A DNA stretch of 64,000 bases, from positions 2,290,001-2,354,000 of the forward strand of contig NZ_CP050296.1 in NCBI RefSeq assembly GCF_014189455.1. The letters are read 5' to 3'. This DNA is from Mesorhizobium huakuii (GTDB lineage Bacteria; Pseudomonadota; Alphaproteobacteria; Rhizobiales; Rhizobiaceae). Numbering within the stretch: position 1 is the stretch's first letter; each line of letters begins with the position of its first letter. Positions 45,134 through 53,800 of the stretch are shown here, piece by piece. The position numbers and the translations under genes are program-made. The notes under the pieces are model-generated. The model was not told where the DNA came from. It did not search any database and saw only the letters and a program-made list of their open reading frames with translations.

Positions 45134-46132
45134 TCAGGCGGAGTTGGCATTAGTCCCGAACCGCGCCCTGTAGGCGGCGGGCGTCGTGGCGAATTGTTGG
45201 CGGAAGTGATGCCGCAACGTCGCCGCCGCGCCAAATCCGGCGGTCTCGGCAATCCGCTCGATCGGCAGGCTCGTGTCTTCCAGCAAAGTGCGCGCCCGCG
45301 AAAGCCGCTCCGAAAGCAGCCAGCGCGCCGGCGTGACGCCGGTTGCGGCCGCGAACCGGCGCAGGAATGTCCGCTCGCTCATTCCAGCCATTCCGGCCAA
45401 AGTGGCGACGGGATAGTCGGCGGAAATGTCGGCGCGCATCCGGTCGATCAACGGTCCAAGCCGGCTGCGTTCGTGAGGCTCGGGAACGGAACTCTCGACA
45501 TACTGCGCCTGGCCGCCGTCGCGGTGCGGCGGCACGACCAGGCGGCGTGCCACCATGTTGGCCGCCTTTGTGCCGAAATCGCGCCTAACCAGATGCAGGC
45601 ACAGGTCGATGCCGGCCGCGCTGCCAGCCGATGTCAGCACATTTCCCTCATCGATGTACAAAACGTCAGGAACCACGGTGATGTCGGGATACATCTCCCT
45701 CAGTCTGTCGCTGTAGCGCCAATGCGTGGTTGCCTTTTTGCCTGAGAGTAGGCCGGCCGCGGCAAGCACGAAGACGCCCGAACAGATCGACAGGATGCGT
45801 GCGCCGCGCTCATTGGCCTTGCGAAGCGCCTCGATCAGGAAGGGCGGCACCGGACAATCCACACCGCGCCACCCCGGCACGATCACCGTGCCGGCCTCGC
45901 CGATCAGGTCGGGGCCACCATCGGCGACGATACGCACGCCACCCATCGCGCGCATTTCACCGGCGTCTATGCCGGCGACGGCGAACCGGTACCAGTCCGC
46001 ACCCATCTCCGGCCTGGGCAAGGCGAACACCTCGGCCGCCACGCCGAATTCGAACGTGCACAGCCCATCATAGGCAACGGCAACGACCAGCCGGTTGGCA
46101 GCGGGCGGGTTGGGAGGAGGCACATTTGGCAT
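45134..46132 (-). CDS. GlxA-family AraC-type regulator (DJ-1/PfpI plus AraC HTH)
   Basis: A 332-residue regulator. The N-terminal DJ-1/PfpI-like domain has RLVVAVAYDGLCTFEFGVAAE split by the usual loop, and SICSGVFVLAAAGLLSGKKAT with the Cys at the nucleophile-elbow position. The C-terminal AraC domain has two helix-turn-helix motifs (TLAGMAGMSERTFLRRFAAA and IERIAETAGFGAAATLRHHF). GlxA-type proteins often control amino-acid or choline/glycine-betaine metabolism. The ATG at 46132 is chosen; the frame opens to 46306 but that part is not family-like and overlaps the operator repeats. It is divergent from the rhodanese-GNAT pair, its probable target. Confidence 0.87.
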   Translation of the reverse strand: MPNVPPPNPPAANRLVVAVAYDGLCTFEFGVAAEVFALPRPEMGADWYRFAVAGIDAGEMRAMGGVRIVADGGPDLIGEAGTVIVPGWRGVDCPVPPFLIEALRKANERGARILSICSGVFVLAAAGLLSGKKATTHWRYSDRLREMYPDITVVPDVLYIDEGNVLTSAGSAAGIDLCLHLVRRDFGTKAANMVARRLVVPPHRDGGQAQYVESSVPEPHERSRLGPLIDRMRADISADYPVATLAGMAGMSERTFLRRFAAATGVTPARWLLSERLSRARTLLEDTSLPIERIAETAGFGAAATLRHHFRQQFATTPAAYRARFGTNANSA

Positions 46133-46194
46133 GATCTTGACGATATATGGCAAAGCTGCCAGCTGCAATCGCCCGGTTCGGTGCGCTACCTCAG

Positions 46195-46236
46195 CTCCAT
46201 CAAAAGCGATGGAGACCAGCTCCATCAGCGATGGAG
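46195..46236. promoter_or_regulatory. Double palindromic operator, CTCCATC...GATGGAG
   Basis: CTCCATC/GATGGAG pairs occur twice: 46195-46201 with 46208-46214 and 46220-46226 with 46230-46236. Left arms are 25 bp apart and right arms 22 bp apart. They lie just before the rhodanese gene start and about 65-105 bp before the GlxA regulator start. Such paired sites suit binding by an AraC-type dimer. Confidence 0.6.
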
Positions 46237-46243
46237 ACCCCTG

Positions 46244-46663
46244 ATGAGCTATGTGACTGACATTCCGACGGCATCGGCGGAAATCGCCCGGGACCATTTC
46301 CTGCACCGGCTTTCCGTGGAGACCGACTGTTCAGACGTCGCCGCGACACTACGCGGCGGCGAGCCGGACTTCGTGCTTCTGCACGTGGTCGGTTCGCCGC
46401 AAGCCTACGAGCGCCGCCATGTGCCGGGCGCGCTGCATCTACCTCACCGCGACATTTCGGCCGAGCGGATGGCGCAATGGCCGGCAGGCACGCTGTTCGT
46501 CGTCTATTGCGCGGGACCGCATTGCAATGGCGCGGACCGGGCAGCTTTGAAGCTCGCCAGCCTCGGCATGCCCGTCAAGATCATGATCGGCGGCATAACC
46601 GGCTGGCAGGACGAAGAGCTTCCTTTCGCCTCGGGCAAGGAGCCTGGCGTTTTGCACGCATGA
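46244..46663 (+). CDS. Rhodanese-like sulfurtransferase domain protein
   Basis: A 139-residue single-domain rhodanese. Conserved features are HVVGSPQAYERRHVPGALHL, the WPAGTLFVVYCAGPHCNGAD active-site loop with Cys in YCAGPHCNG, and IGGITGWQDEELPF. It would transfer sulfane sulfur or act as a related redox or thiol carrier. The ATG at 46244 follows the palindromic operator; the frame opens from 46181 within that operator, which is not preferred. It probably forms an operon with the GNAT gene and is controlled by the divergent GlxA regulator. Confidence 0.88.
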   Translation: MSYVTDIPTASAEIARDHFLHRLSVETDCSDVAATLRGGEPDFVLLHVVGSPQAYERRHVPGALHLPHRDISAERMAQWPAGTLFVVYCAGPHCNGADRAALKLASLGMPVKIMIGGITGWQDEELPFASGKEPGVLHA

Positions 46664-46728
46664 TCGTTGGCTGGCGCGGAAGCGTTTACGCGATATGGTC
46701 GACATTGAAGACGCGGGAAGGCATGCAG

Positions 46729-47190
46729 ATGGCGGCGATTACGGTTCGGCAGTTCGAGCAGCAGGATGTCGCCGCGGTGCTCGCGCTTATGCGGGCGCTG
46801 GCCGTCTTCGAGGGCTATGATGACAAGTTCCACCTCACCGAAGCAGACCTCATCACACACGGATTGGGGCCATCGCCCCGGTTCGGCGTGTTCGTGGCGG
46901 AGCTGGAGGGCGTGGTCGTCGGCATCGCCGTCCACTACCTCATCCCGTGGACCTACGACCTGAAGCCGGTTGTGTGGCTGAAGGAACTCTACGTAGCCGA
47001 GACGGCGCGCGGCATGTCGGTCGGCCATGCCCTTGTGAAACGGCTCCGCGACCATGCCATCAATATCGGCGCATCCGCCATCAAGTGGACGGTGCAGCAA
47101 TCCAACATGCCGGCCAAGGCATTCTATCGCTCTCTCGACGGGCGGGCCGACGAAATCTGGGAATTGTGGCAGATGCCGATCGACGGATAA
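46729..47190 (+). CDS. GNAT-family N-acetyltransferase
   Basis: A 153-residue acetyl-CoA-dependent acetyltransferase. The fold is shown by AAITVRQFEQQDVAAVLALM, GVFVAELEGVVVGIAVHYLI, the core strand LKELYVAETARGMSVGHAL (acetyl-CoA pyrophosphate loop RGMSVGHAL) and SNMPAKAFYRSLDGRADEIW. It resembles diamine or small amine acetyltransferases (SSAT-like). The start at 46729 has GGAAGG seven bases upstream; an in-frame ATG at 46660 overlaps the rhodanese stop as ATGA and would add 23 residues, so coupling with the rhodanese gene is also possible. Confidence 0.85.
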   Translation: MAAITVRQFEQQDVAAVLALMRALAVFEGYDDKFHLTEADLITHGLGPSPRFGVFVAELEGVVVGIAVHYLIPWTYDLKPVVWLKELYVAETARGMSVGHALVKRLRDHAINIGASAIKWTVQQSNMPAKAFYRSLDGRADEIWELWQMPIDG

Positions 47191-47233
47191 GGCACGGCCG
47201 GGTTGGCCTGAGCGTGCCTAACCGCTGCCCGGC

Positions 47234-47842
47234 TTACGACATCGTGTCGAGCTTGCGCTGCATGGCCGCGATCTGGCTCTTCAGCTCCTGAAGGTCGTCG
47301 GATTTTTCCGGCGCTTCCTTCTTGGCTGGCTCAGCCGGAGCCGCGGCTGGCGCGGAGCCAGCTGGCGGGAACGGCGTGAAAAGGCGCATCGCGTTCTGGA
47401 ACATTTCCATGTTGCGGCGCGTCTGCTCTTCCAACGCCTTGATCGGTGTCGCGATCTTCATCACGTCCAGCGGCGACTTGCCGATGGCGCCCTTCATCTG
47501 CTCGCGGAAGCGCTCCTGCTCCTTGGAGAAGGCGATCATCGACTGTTCGAGGAAGCTCGGCACGATCATCTGCATCTGGTCGCCGTAGAAGGCGATCAGT
47601 TGGCGCAGGAACGGGATCGGCAGCATGTTCTGCCCATCCTTGTTCTCCAATTCGAAAATGATCTGGGTCAGCACCGGATGCGTGATGTCGTCACCGGTCT
47701 TGGCGTCCTGGACGGTGAACTCCTCGCCTTTCTTGACCATCTCGGCCAGATCCTCGAGCGTCACATAGGTGCTCGTCCCCGTATTATAGAGGCGGCGATT
47801 GGCGTATTTCTTGATAATGATCGGATCGTCTTTTGCGGCCAT
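47234..47842 (-). CDS. phaR: Polyhydroxyalkanoate synthesis repressor PhaR
   Basis: A 202-residue regulator of polyhydroxybutyrate (PHB) metabolism. The N-terminal PHB/PHA accumulation regulator DNA-binding domain has IIIKKYANRRLYNTGTSTYV, then LEDLAEMVKKGEEFTVQDAK and THPVLTQIIFELEN. A central PHB-binding domain follows (LIAFYGDQMQMIVPSFLEQS), then an Ala/Pro/Lys-rich tail and a coiled coil (LKSQIAAMQRKLDTM). PhaR binds nascent PHB and DNA, so it releases its targets when polymer forms. The start at 47842 has GGGGAGG six bases upstream. It is divergent from phaAB; PhaR-type boxes lie between. Confidence 0.93.
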   Translation of the reverse strand: MAAKDDPIIIKKYANRRLYNTGTSTYVTLEDLAEMVKKGEEFTVQDAKTGDDITHPVLTQIIFELENKDGQNMLPIPFLRQLIAFYGDQMQMIVPSFLEQSMIAFSKEQERFREQMKGAIGKSPLDVMKIATPIKALEEQTRRNMEMFQNAMRLFTPFPPAGSAPAAAPAEPAKKEAPEKSDDLQELKSQIAAMQRKLDTMS

Positions 47843-47965
47843 CTGCATCCTCCCCGGACACCGGCACGCCTGAGTAAGCAGCCGGTAACGATTGCGCCCT
47901 TTTCGAGGATATGCGCAAAAGCCTCATAATTCCAAGCAGTTTGTGCAGTGCGGGATCACATAATG

Positions 47966-47994
47966 CTGCATAGCAGGCAAAATATGCTGCGCAG
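47966..47994. promoter_or_regulatory. PhaR-type boxes between phaR and phaA
   Basis: CTGC-ATA-GCAG (47966-47976) and the palindrome CTGCGCAG (47987-47994) match the CTGC-N(3-4)-GCAG type of site described for PhaR of Paracoccus. Further TGC motifs flank them (TGTGCAGTGC at 47942). They lie within the phaR-phaA intergenic space and suggest control of phaA and of phaR itself. Confidence 0.6.
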
Positions 47995-48137
47995 CAGCGG
48001 CCAGCTCGCCGGCACCGCGACGGGTGACCTGCTTGGCGTGCATGGGCGCCATGCCGATTTCCGGTTTGACTTGGGGTTGGGAAAGGGCAAGAAAAGTCTT
48101 CAACGACAGAACAACACCTTGAAGTCTGGAGAAGAAA

Positions 48138-49337
48138 ATGCCCGATTCCATCGTCATTGCCAGCGCCGCGCGCACGGCCGTCGGCTCCTTCAACGGCGCG
48201 TTTGCCGCCACGCCAGCCCATGAACTCGGCGCCGTCGTCATCAAGGAACTTTTGTCGCGCGCCGGTGTCGAGGCCGCCGAGGTCGACGAGGTCATCCTCG
48301 GCCAGGTGCTGACCGCCGCTCAAGGCCAGAACCCGGCCCGCCAGGCCTCGATCCTTGCCGGCCTGCCCAAGGAGACCACGGCCTGGGGCCTCAACCAGGT
48401 TTGCGGCTCGGGCCTGCGTGCCATCGCGCTCGGCATGCAGCAGATCGCCACCGGCGACGCCAAGGTGATCATCGCCGGCGGCCAGGAGTCGATGTCGCTG
48501 TCGCCGCACGCCGAGCATCTGCGCGCCGGCGTCAAGATGGGCGACTACAAGATGATCGACACCATGATCAAGGACGGCCTGTGGGACGCCTTCAATGGCT
48601 ACCACATGGGCAACACCGCCGAGAACGTCGCCCGCCAGTTCCAGATCACCCGTGACGACCAGGACCAGCTCGCGCTGGCCTCGCAGAACAAGGCAGAGGC
48701 CGCGCAGAAGGCCGGCAAGTTCAAGGACGAGATCGTCGCCTTCACCATCAAGGGCAGGAAGGGCGACACCATTGTCGACCAGGACGAATACATCCGCCAT
48801 GGTGCGACCCTGGATGCCATGACCAAGCTGAAGCCGGCCTTCGACAAGGACGGCACCGTCACCGCCGCCAACGCCTCCGGCATCAATGATGGTGCCGCCG
48901 GCGCGCTGCTGATGAGCGAAGCGGAAGCCGCAAGGCGCGGCATCACCCCGCTGGCGCGCATCGCGTCCTGGGCAACCGCCGGCGTCGATCCGGCAATCAT
49001 GGGCACCGGACCCATTCCCGCCTCGCGCAAGGCCTTGGAAAAGGCCGGCTGGTCGGTCGGCGATCTCGACCTGGTCGAGGCCAACGAGGCTTTCGCCGCG
49101 CAGGCCTGCGCCGTCAACAAGGGCATGGGCTGGGATCCTTCGATCGTCAACGTCAATGGCGGCGCCATCGCCATCGGCCACCCGATCGGCGCCTCGGGCG
49201 CCCGCGTCTTCAACACGCTGGTTTACGAGATGCGCCGCCGCGCGCCAAGAAGGGCCTCGCCACCCTGTGCATCGGCGGCGGTATGGGCGTTGCGCTCTGC
49301 GTGGAAGCGCTCTGAAAAAGAAGTGAATAGTGAATAG
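48138..49337 (+). CDS. phaA: Acetyl-CoA acetyltransferase (PhaA/thiolase), 3' end frameshifted as read
   Basis: Thiolase that condenses two acetyl-CoA to acetoacetyl-CoA, the first step of PHB synthesis. Features: [16 protein letters not shown], the nucleophilic Cys in [27 protein letters not shown] and the His in [18 protein letters not shown]. Near 49240 the bases read CGCCGCGCGCCAAG; one more G gives [12 protein letters not shown], then the [15 protein letters not shown] ending, with the correct stop at 49313-49315. As written, the last 28 residues are changed and the second catalytic Cys is lost, so the enzyme would be inactive. GGAGAAG precedes the ATG. Next gene is phaB. Confidence 0.9.
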   Translation: MPDSIVIASAARTAVGSFNGAFAATPAHELGAVVIKELLSRAGVEAAEVDEVILGQVLTAAQGQNPARQASILAGLPKETTAWGLNQVCGSGLRAIALGMQQIATGDAKVIIAGGQESMSLSPHAEHLRAGVKMGDYKMIDTMIKDGLWDAFNGYHMGNTAENVARQFQITRDDQDQLALASQNKAEAAQKAGKFKDEIVAFTIKGRKGDTIVDQDEYIRHGATLDAMTKLKPAFDKDGTVTAANASGINDGAAGALLMSEAEAARRGITPLARIASWATAGVDPAIMGTGPIPASRKALEKAGWSVGDLDLVEANEAFAAQACAVNKGMGWDPSIVNVNGGAIAIGHPIGASGARVFNTLVYEMRRRAPRRASPPCASAAVWALRSAWKRSEKEVNSE

Positions 49338-49422
49338 GGAGTAGCGAATAGGGAAGAATGGCTTCAGTGCGGCGGGACATCAAATCCCTACTCACTATTG
49401 GCTACTCCCTACTCGCTCTTCC
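49321..49422. repeat. Inverted repeat of AGGGAGTAG/CTACTCCCT type between phaA and phaB
   Basis: The left arm (49321-49354) is built from TGAATAGGGAGTAGCGAATAG; the right arm (49386-49420) contains its complement, CCTACTCACTATTGGCTACT and CCCTACTCGC. The loop is about 30 bp. It can fold between the two cistrons and may reduce phaB expression or protect the phaA message. The pattern shares GGGAGTA and GAATAGGG with the left arm at 27416-27440. Confidence 0.7.
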
Positions 49423-49439
49423 GACCAAAGGGAGGACAT

Positions 49440-50165
49440 ATGACCAAGGTTGCAATCGTCACGGGCGGATCGCGCGGCATCGGTGCGGCGATCTCGATCG
49501 CTTTGAAAACCGCCGGCTATTCGGTCGCCGCGAACTATGCCGGCAATGATGAGGCGGCGGCGAAGTTCAAGGCCGAGACCGGCATTCCGGTCTACAAATG
49601 GTCGGTCGCCGATTATGACGCTTGCGCCGCCGGCATCAGCCGGGTCGAGGCCGACCTCGGCCCGGTCGCGGTGCTGGTCAACAATGCCGGCATCACCCGC
49701 GATGCCATGTTCCACAAGATCACCCGCGACCAGTGGAAAGAGGTCATCGACACCAATCTGTCCGGTGTTTTCAACATGACGCATCCACTGTGGAACGGCA
49801 TGCGCGAGCGCAAGTTCGGCCGCGTCATCACCATCTCCTCGATCAACGGCCAGAAGGGCCAGGCCGGCCAGGTCAATTATTCCGCCGCCAAGGCTGGCGA
49901 CATCGGCTTCAGCAAGGCTCTCGCTCAAGAGGGCGCGCGCGCGGGTATCACCGTCAATGTCATCTGCCCCGGCTACATCGCCACCGAAATGGTCAAGGCG
50001 ATCGACGAGAAGGTGCTCAACGAGCGCATCCTGCCGCAGATCCCGGTCGGCCGCCTCGGCGAGCCGGAAGAGATCGCGCGCTGCGTTGTCTTCCTCGCTT
50101 CCGAAGACGCCGGCTTCATCACCGGCTCGACCATCACAGCCAATGGCGGCCAGTATTTCGCCTGA
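49440..50165 (+). CDS. phaB: Acetoacetyl-CoA reductase (PhaB)
   Basis: A 241-residue short-chain dehydrogenase that reduces acetoacetyl-CoA to (R)-3-hydroxybutyryl-CoA with NADPH in PHB synthesis. It has the Rossmann glycine motif VTGGSRGIGAAISIAL, NNAGITRD, catalytic Ser in ITISSINGQKGQAGQ, the YSAAKAG Tyr-Lys pair and a C-terminal FITGSTITANGGQYFA, all typical of PhaB. The GGGAGGACAT ribosome site fixes the ATG at 49440. It follows phaA, separated by the inverted repeat, and is closed by a strong terminator. No PHA synthase gene is in the window. Confidence 0.96.
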   Translation: MTKVAIVTGGSRGIGAAISIALKTAGYSVAANYAGNDEAAAKFKAETGIPVYKWSVADYDACAAGISRVEADLGPVAVLVNNAGITRDAMFHKITRDQWKEVIDTNLSGVFNMTHPLWNGMRERKFGRVITISSINGQKGQAGQVNYSAAKAGDIGFSKALAQEGARAGITVNVICPGYIATEMVKAIDEKVLNERILPQIPVGRLGEPEEIARCVVFLASEDAGFITGSTITANGGQYFA

Positions 50166-50190
50166 CGTCCGGCGGATTCAGCCTGTGACG

Positions 50191-50215
50191 AACGGACCGG
50201 AAAACCGGTCCGTTT
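50191..50215 (+). terminator. Rho-independent terminator of phaAB
   Basis: AACGGACCGG-AAAA-CCGGTCCGTT followed by TT and CATTT: a perfect stem with T-tract, 25 bp after phaB. Confidence 0.85.
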
Positions 50216-50280
50216 TCATTTGATGACTTGGCGCCGTCAAGATCCTGCTACGGCCCAATGCCCCAATCCGGCACGCAAAG

Positions 50281-50713
50281 GTTAACGGCGGCAGCGCCGC
50301 CTGTGCGAACCCTGTGGTCAAGCCTGTGGATTGTCGGTGGATAAGCTGTTCACAACACAAGATATTGAGGGAACAAAACGGGAAAATACCTTCGGCGCTG
50401 GTTTGTCGCCGATTCGTTCCGGCTTTGAGCGGAAGTTAACGTTAATGGCCCGGAATCCGCTGCAATCGCTTAACATCCGGTTCAGAAAGATTAACAATTT
50501 CATAATCTTGAGCGGTGGACACCGGGTCGCTGCCCTCGTTGCCCGGCAAAGGTTAAGGGCAGAGATCGCCCAGCATAAAATGGGCCAGTTCGACGATTCA
50601 GCATGTGGTGAGACTCATGGTCACAAAATCCATATGTAGCCGTGAACAAAAGCTGAATCTTGGCGAGTCACCGATTCGTCGCTGATTCGTTCCAGACTCG
50701 TTCCATCAGTTAA
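50281..50713. other. GANTC- and TTAA-rich intergenic regulatory region
   Basis: The 708-bp space 50166-50873 holds no convincing gene but has an unusual site content. GANTC (CcrM methylation) sites start at 50175, 50411, 50453, 50595, 50612, 50655, 50665, 50673, 50684 and 50695; five fall within 45 bp. TTAA(C) CtrA-type half-sites start at 50282, 50436, 50442, 50470, 50491, 50553 and 50710, including GTTAACGTTAA. DnaA-like boxes read GGTGGATAA (50336-50344, one mismatch to TGTGGATAA) and TGTGGATTG (50325-50333). Cell-cycle control of the helicase gene or a replication-linked function is plausible. Confidence 0.5.
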
Positions 50714-50873
50714 GCAGCAGCCAATTTAGCGCTGGACATAGAGGCCTTCGAGCCGCCGACGGAACATTCCGCTTTCGCTTCGCGCCCGAAATCCCTATGT
50801 GTCGCCTGTCATACGCGCCAGTTGAGGCACGCTCCCGACAACCAGAGGCCTGAAAGCCCATATTTCCGAGCCG

Positions 50874-53800
50874 ATGAACATCCAGCCCAAACACACCGAG
50901 CCGCTGATCCTGTCGGGCCGCGACGTGACCGCCGTGCTTGGGCCGACCAACACCGGCAAGACCCATCTCGCCATCGAGCGCATGGTGGCGCACGAAACCG
51001 GTGTCATCGGCCTGCCGCTCAGGCTGCTGGCGCGGGAAGTCTATAGCCGCGTCTGCGAAAAGGTCGGCGCCCACAAGGTCGCGCTAATCACCGGCGAAGA
51101 GAAGATCCAGCCGCCGGGCGCCAAATATTCGGTCTGCACCGTCGAAGCCATGCCGCGCGAGACGGATGCCGCCTTCGTCGCCATCGACGAGGTGCAACTC
51201 GCCGGCGACCTCGAGCGCGGCCACATCTTCACCGACCGTATCCTGCATCTGCGTGGCCGCCAGGAAACGCTTTTGCTGGGCGCCGCCACCATGCACGGCA
51301 TCCTGCAGCGCCTGCTGAAGGGCGTCTCGGTGGTGACCCGGCCGCGGCTATCGCATCTGGCCTATGCCGGTTCGAAGAAGCTGACCCGCCTGCCACGCCG
51401 CACCGCGATCGTCGCCTTCTCTGCCGACGAGGTCTACGCCATCGCCGAGCTGATCCGTCGCCAGCAGGGCGGTGCCGCCGTCGTGCTTGGCGCGCTCTCA
51501 CCGCGCACCCGCAACGCCCAGGTGGCGCTGTTCCAGTCAGGCGATGTCGACTATCTCGTCGCCACCGACGCCATCGGCATGGGTCTCAACCTCGATCTCG
51601 ACCATGTCGCCTTTGCCCAGAACCGCAAATTCGACGGCTACCAATATCGCAATCTGACGGCCGCCGAGCTTGGCCAGATCGCCGGCCGCGCTGGCCGGCA
51701 TCTGCGCGACGGCACCTTTGGCGTCACCGGCCAGGTCGACCCGCTTGACGAGGACCTGGTCAAGAAGATCGAGAGCCATGATTTCGAGCCGGTGAAGGTG
51801 CTGCAGTGGCGCACCGCGCATTTCGACTTTGCCAGCCTAGATGCGCTGAAGCGCTCGATCGAGACCAACGCGCCGGTCGAGGGCCTGACGCGCGCGCTGC
51901 CGGCGGTCGACGCACAGGCGCTCGAATATCTCTCCCGCGACGGGGACATCCGCGCGCTTGCCACCGATGCCAAGCGCGTTGCCCTGCTGTGGGAAGCCTG
52001 TGCCCTGCCCGACTACAGGAAGATCGCGCCGGCCCAGCATGCCGACCTCATCGCCTCGATCTACATGGACCTCGCCCGCCACGGCCATGTCGACGAAAAC
52101 TACATGGCCGAGCAGGTGCGCCGCGCCGACACCACCGAGGGCGACATCGACACGCTGTCGCACCGCATCGCCCAGATCCGCACCTGGACATTCGTGTCGA
52201 ACCGGCCCGGCTGGCTGGCCGATCAGGCACACTGGCAGGAAAAGACGCGCGAAATCGAAGACAGATTGTCGGATGCGCTGCATGAGCGGTTGACGAAACG
52301 CTTCGTAGACCGCAGGACTTCCGTCCTCATGCGGCGCCTTAGAGAAAATACCATGCCTGAAGCCGAAATTAGTCCTACCGGAACCGTCCTTGTCGAAGGC
52401 CATCATGTCGGTGAGTTGCAAGGGTTCCGCTTCACCGCCGATCAGACCGCCGGCGGCGAAGACGCCAAGGCCGTGCGAACGGCCGCGCAAAAGGCGCTGG
52501 CCGCCGAATTCGAGGCGCGTGCCGAACGTTTTGGCGCCTGCGCCAATGGCGACTTGGCGCTCGGCTCGGACGGCACGCTGCGCTGGATCGGCGCACCGAT
52601 CGGGACGCTGGTTTCCGGCGAGGACGCGCTGAAGCCGCGTCTGGTTCTGCTGGCCGACGAACAGCTGACCGGCCCGGCGCGCGACAAGGTCGCCGCGCGC
52701 GCCGAACGCTTCGTCAATTTCCAGATCGAGTCGCTGCTGAAGCCGCTGGTCGACCTGAAAAACGCCGACCAGATTTCCGGCATCGGCCGTGGCATCGCTT
52801 TCCAGCTGGTCGAGAATTTCGGCCTCATCAACCGCCGCGACATCGCTGAAGAGATGAAGTCGCTCGACCAGGAAGGCCGCGCGGCACTGCGCCGGCTTGG
52901 CGTGCGCTTCGGCGCCTATCACGTCTTCGTGCCGGCGCTGATCAAGCCGGCCCCTGCCGGGCTGGTGACCTTGCTGTGGGCGCTGAAGAACGACGGCAAG
53001 GACAAGCCTGGCTTCGGCGACGTGGTCCATGCGCTGGCGTCGGGCCGCACCTCCGTGGTCATCGATCCAGCCTTCGACAAGGCCTTCTACAAGCTTGCCG
53101 GCTACCGCAATCTCGGCCGCCGCGCCGTGCGCATCGACATTCTGGAGCGGCTGGCGGATCTCATCCGTCCGGCGACCAACTGGAAGCCTGGCCTCGGCCA
53201 GCGTCCGGACGGCGCTTATGACGGCCAGTCCTTCATGGTGACGCCGCCGATGATGTCGATCCTCGGCGCCACCGCCGACGACATGGAAGAAATCTTGAAA
53301 GGCCTGGGCTACCGCGCCGAGCCGAAGCCGGCGTCCGAGGTCAAGGCACGGCTGGAAGCGCAGGACAATGCCGCGCGGGAAGCCGCCGCAGCCAAGCTTG
53401 CGGCGGACGAAGCTGCGCGCGCCGAGCAGGCCAAGGCGGCGGAAGCCTCCGCTTCGGATGCGGCTGCGGAGGCGGCAGTTGAGGGTTCGGAACCGGCTGC
53501 TGCCGAGGCCGCCGTCGAAGTCCCCGCCGCGGTCATCGCGGAGACGGCGGCTGAGCCTGTCACGGAAGAGCAATCGGACACTCCGGCCCTGGCCACCGAA
53601 GAGCCTGCAACGGAGCCTGTCGCCGAAGCCGCTGCTGAACCTGCTCCCGAGCCCGTGGCGGAAACCATCGCTGACGTCACCGTCGCCGAAAGCGTCGACG
53701 CTGCCCTTACCTCCCCCTCGATGGGGGAGGTCGCGGCGCGAAGCGACGCGGGTGGGGGTGATGGCGCTGACGACGCAAGCAGTGCTGCCGAAACCAACGC

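Noticed and set aside
46181..46243. Upstream extension of the rhodanese gene to 46181
   Set aside because: The added codons are made of the operator repeats, and family members start near MSYVTDIP.
50166..50873. Chromosomal origin of replication
   Set aside because: Only two imperfect DnaA boxes, no strong AT-rich unwinding region, and none of the usual oriC neighbours such as hemE or dnaA. Reported as a regulatory cluster instead.
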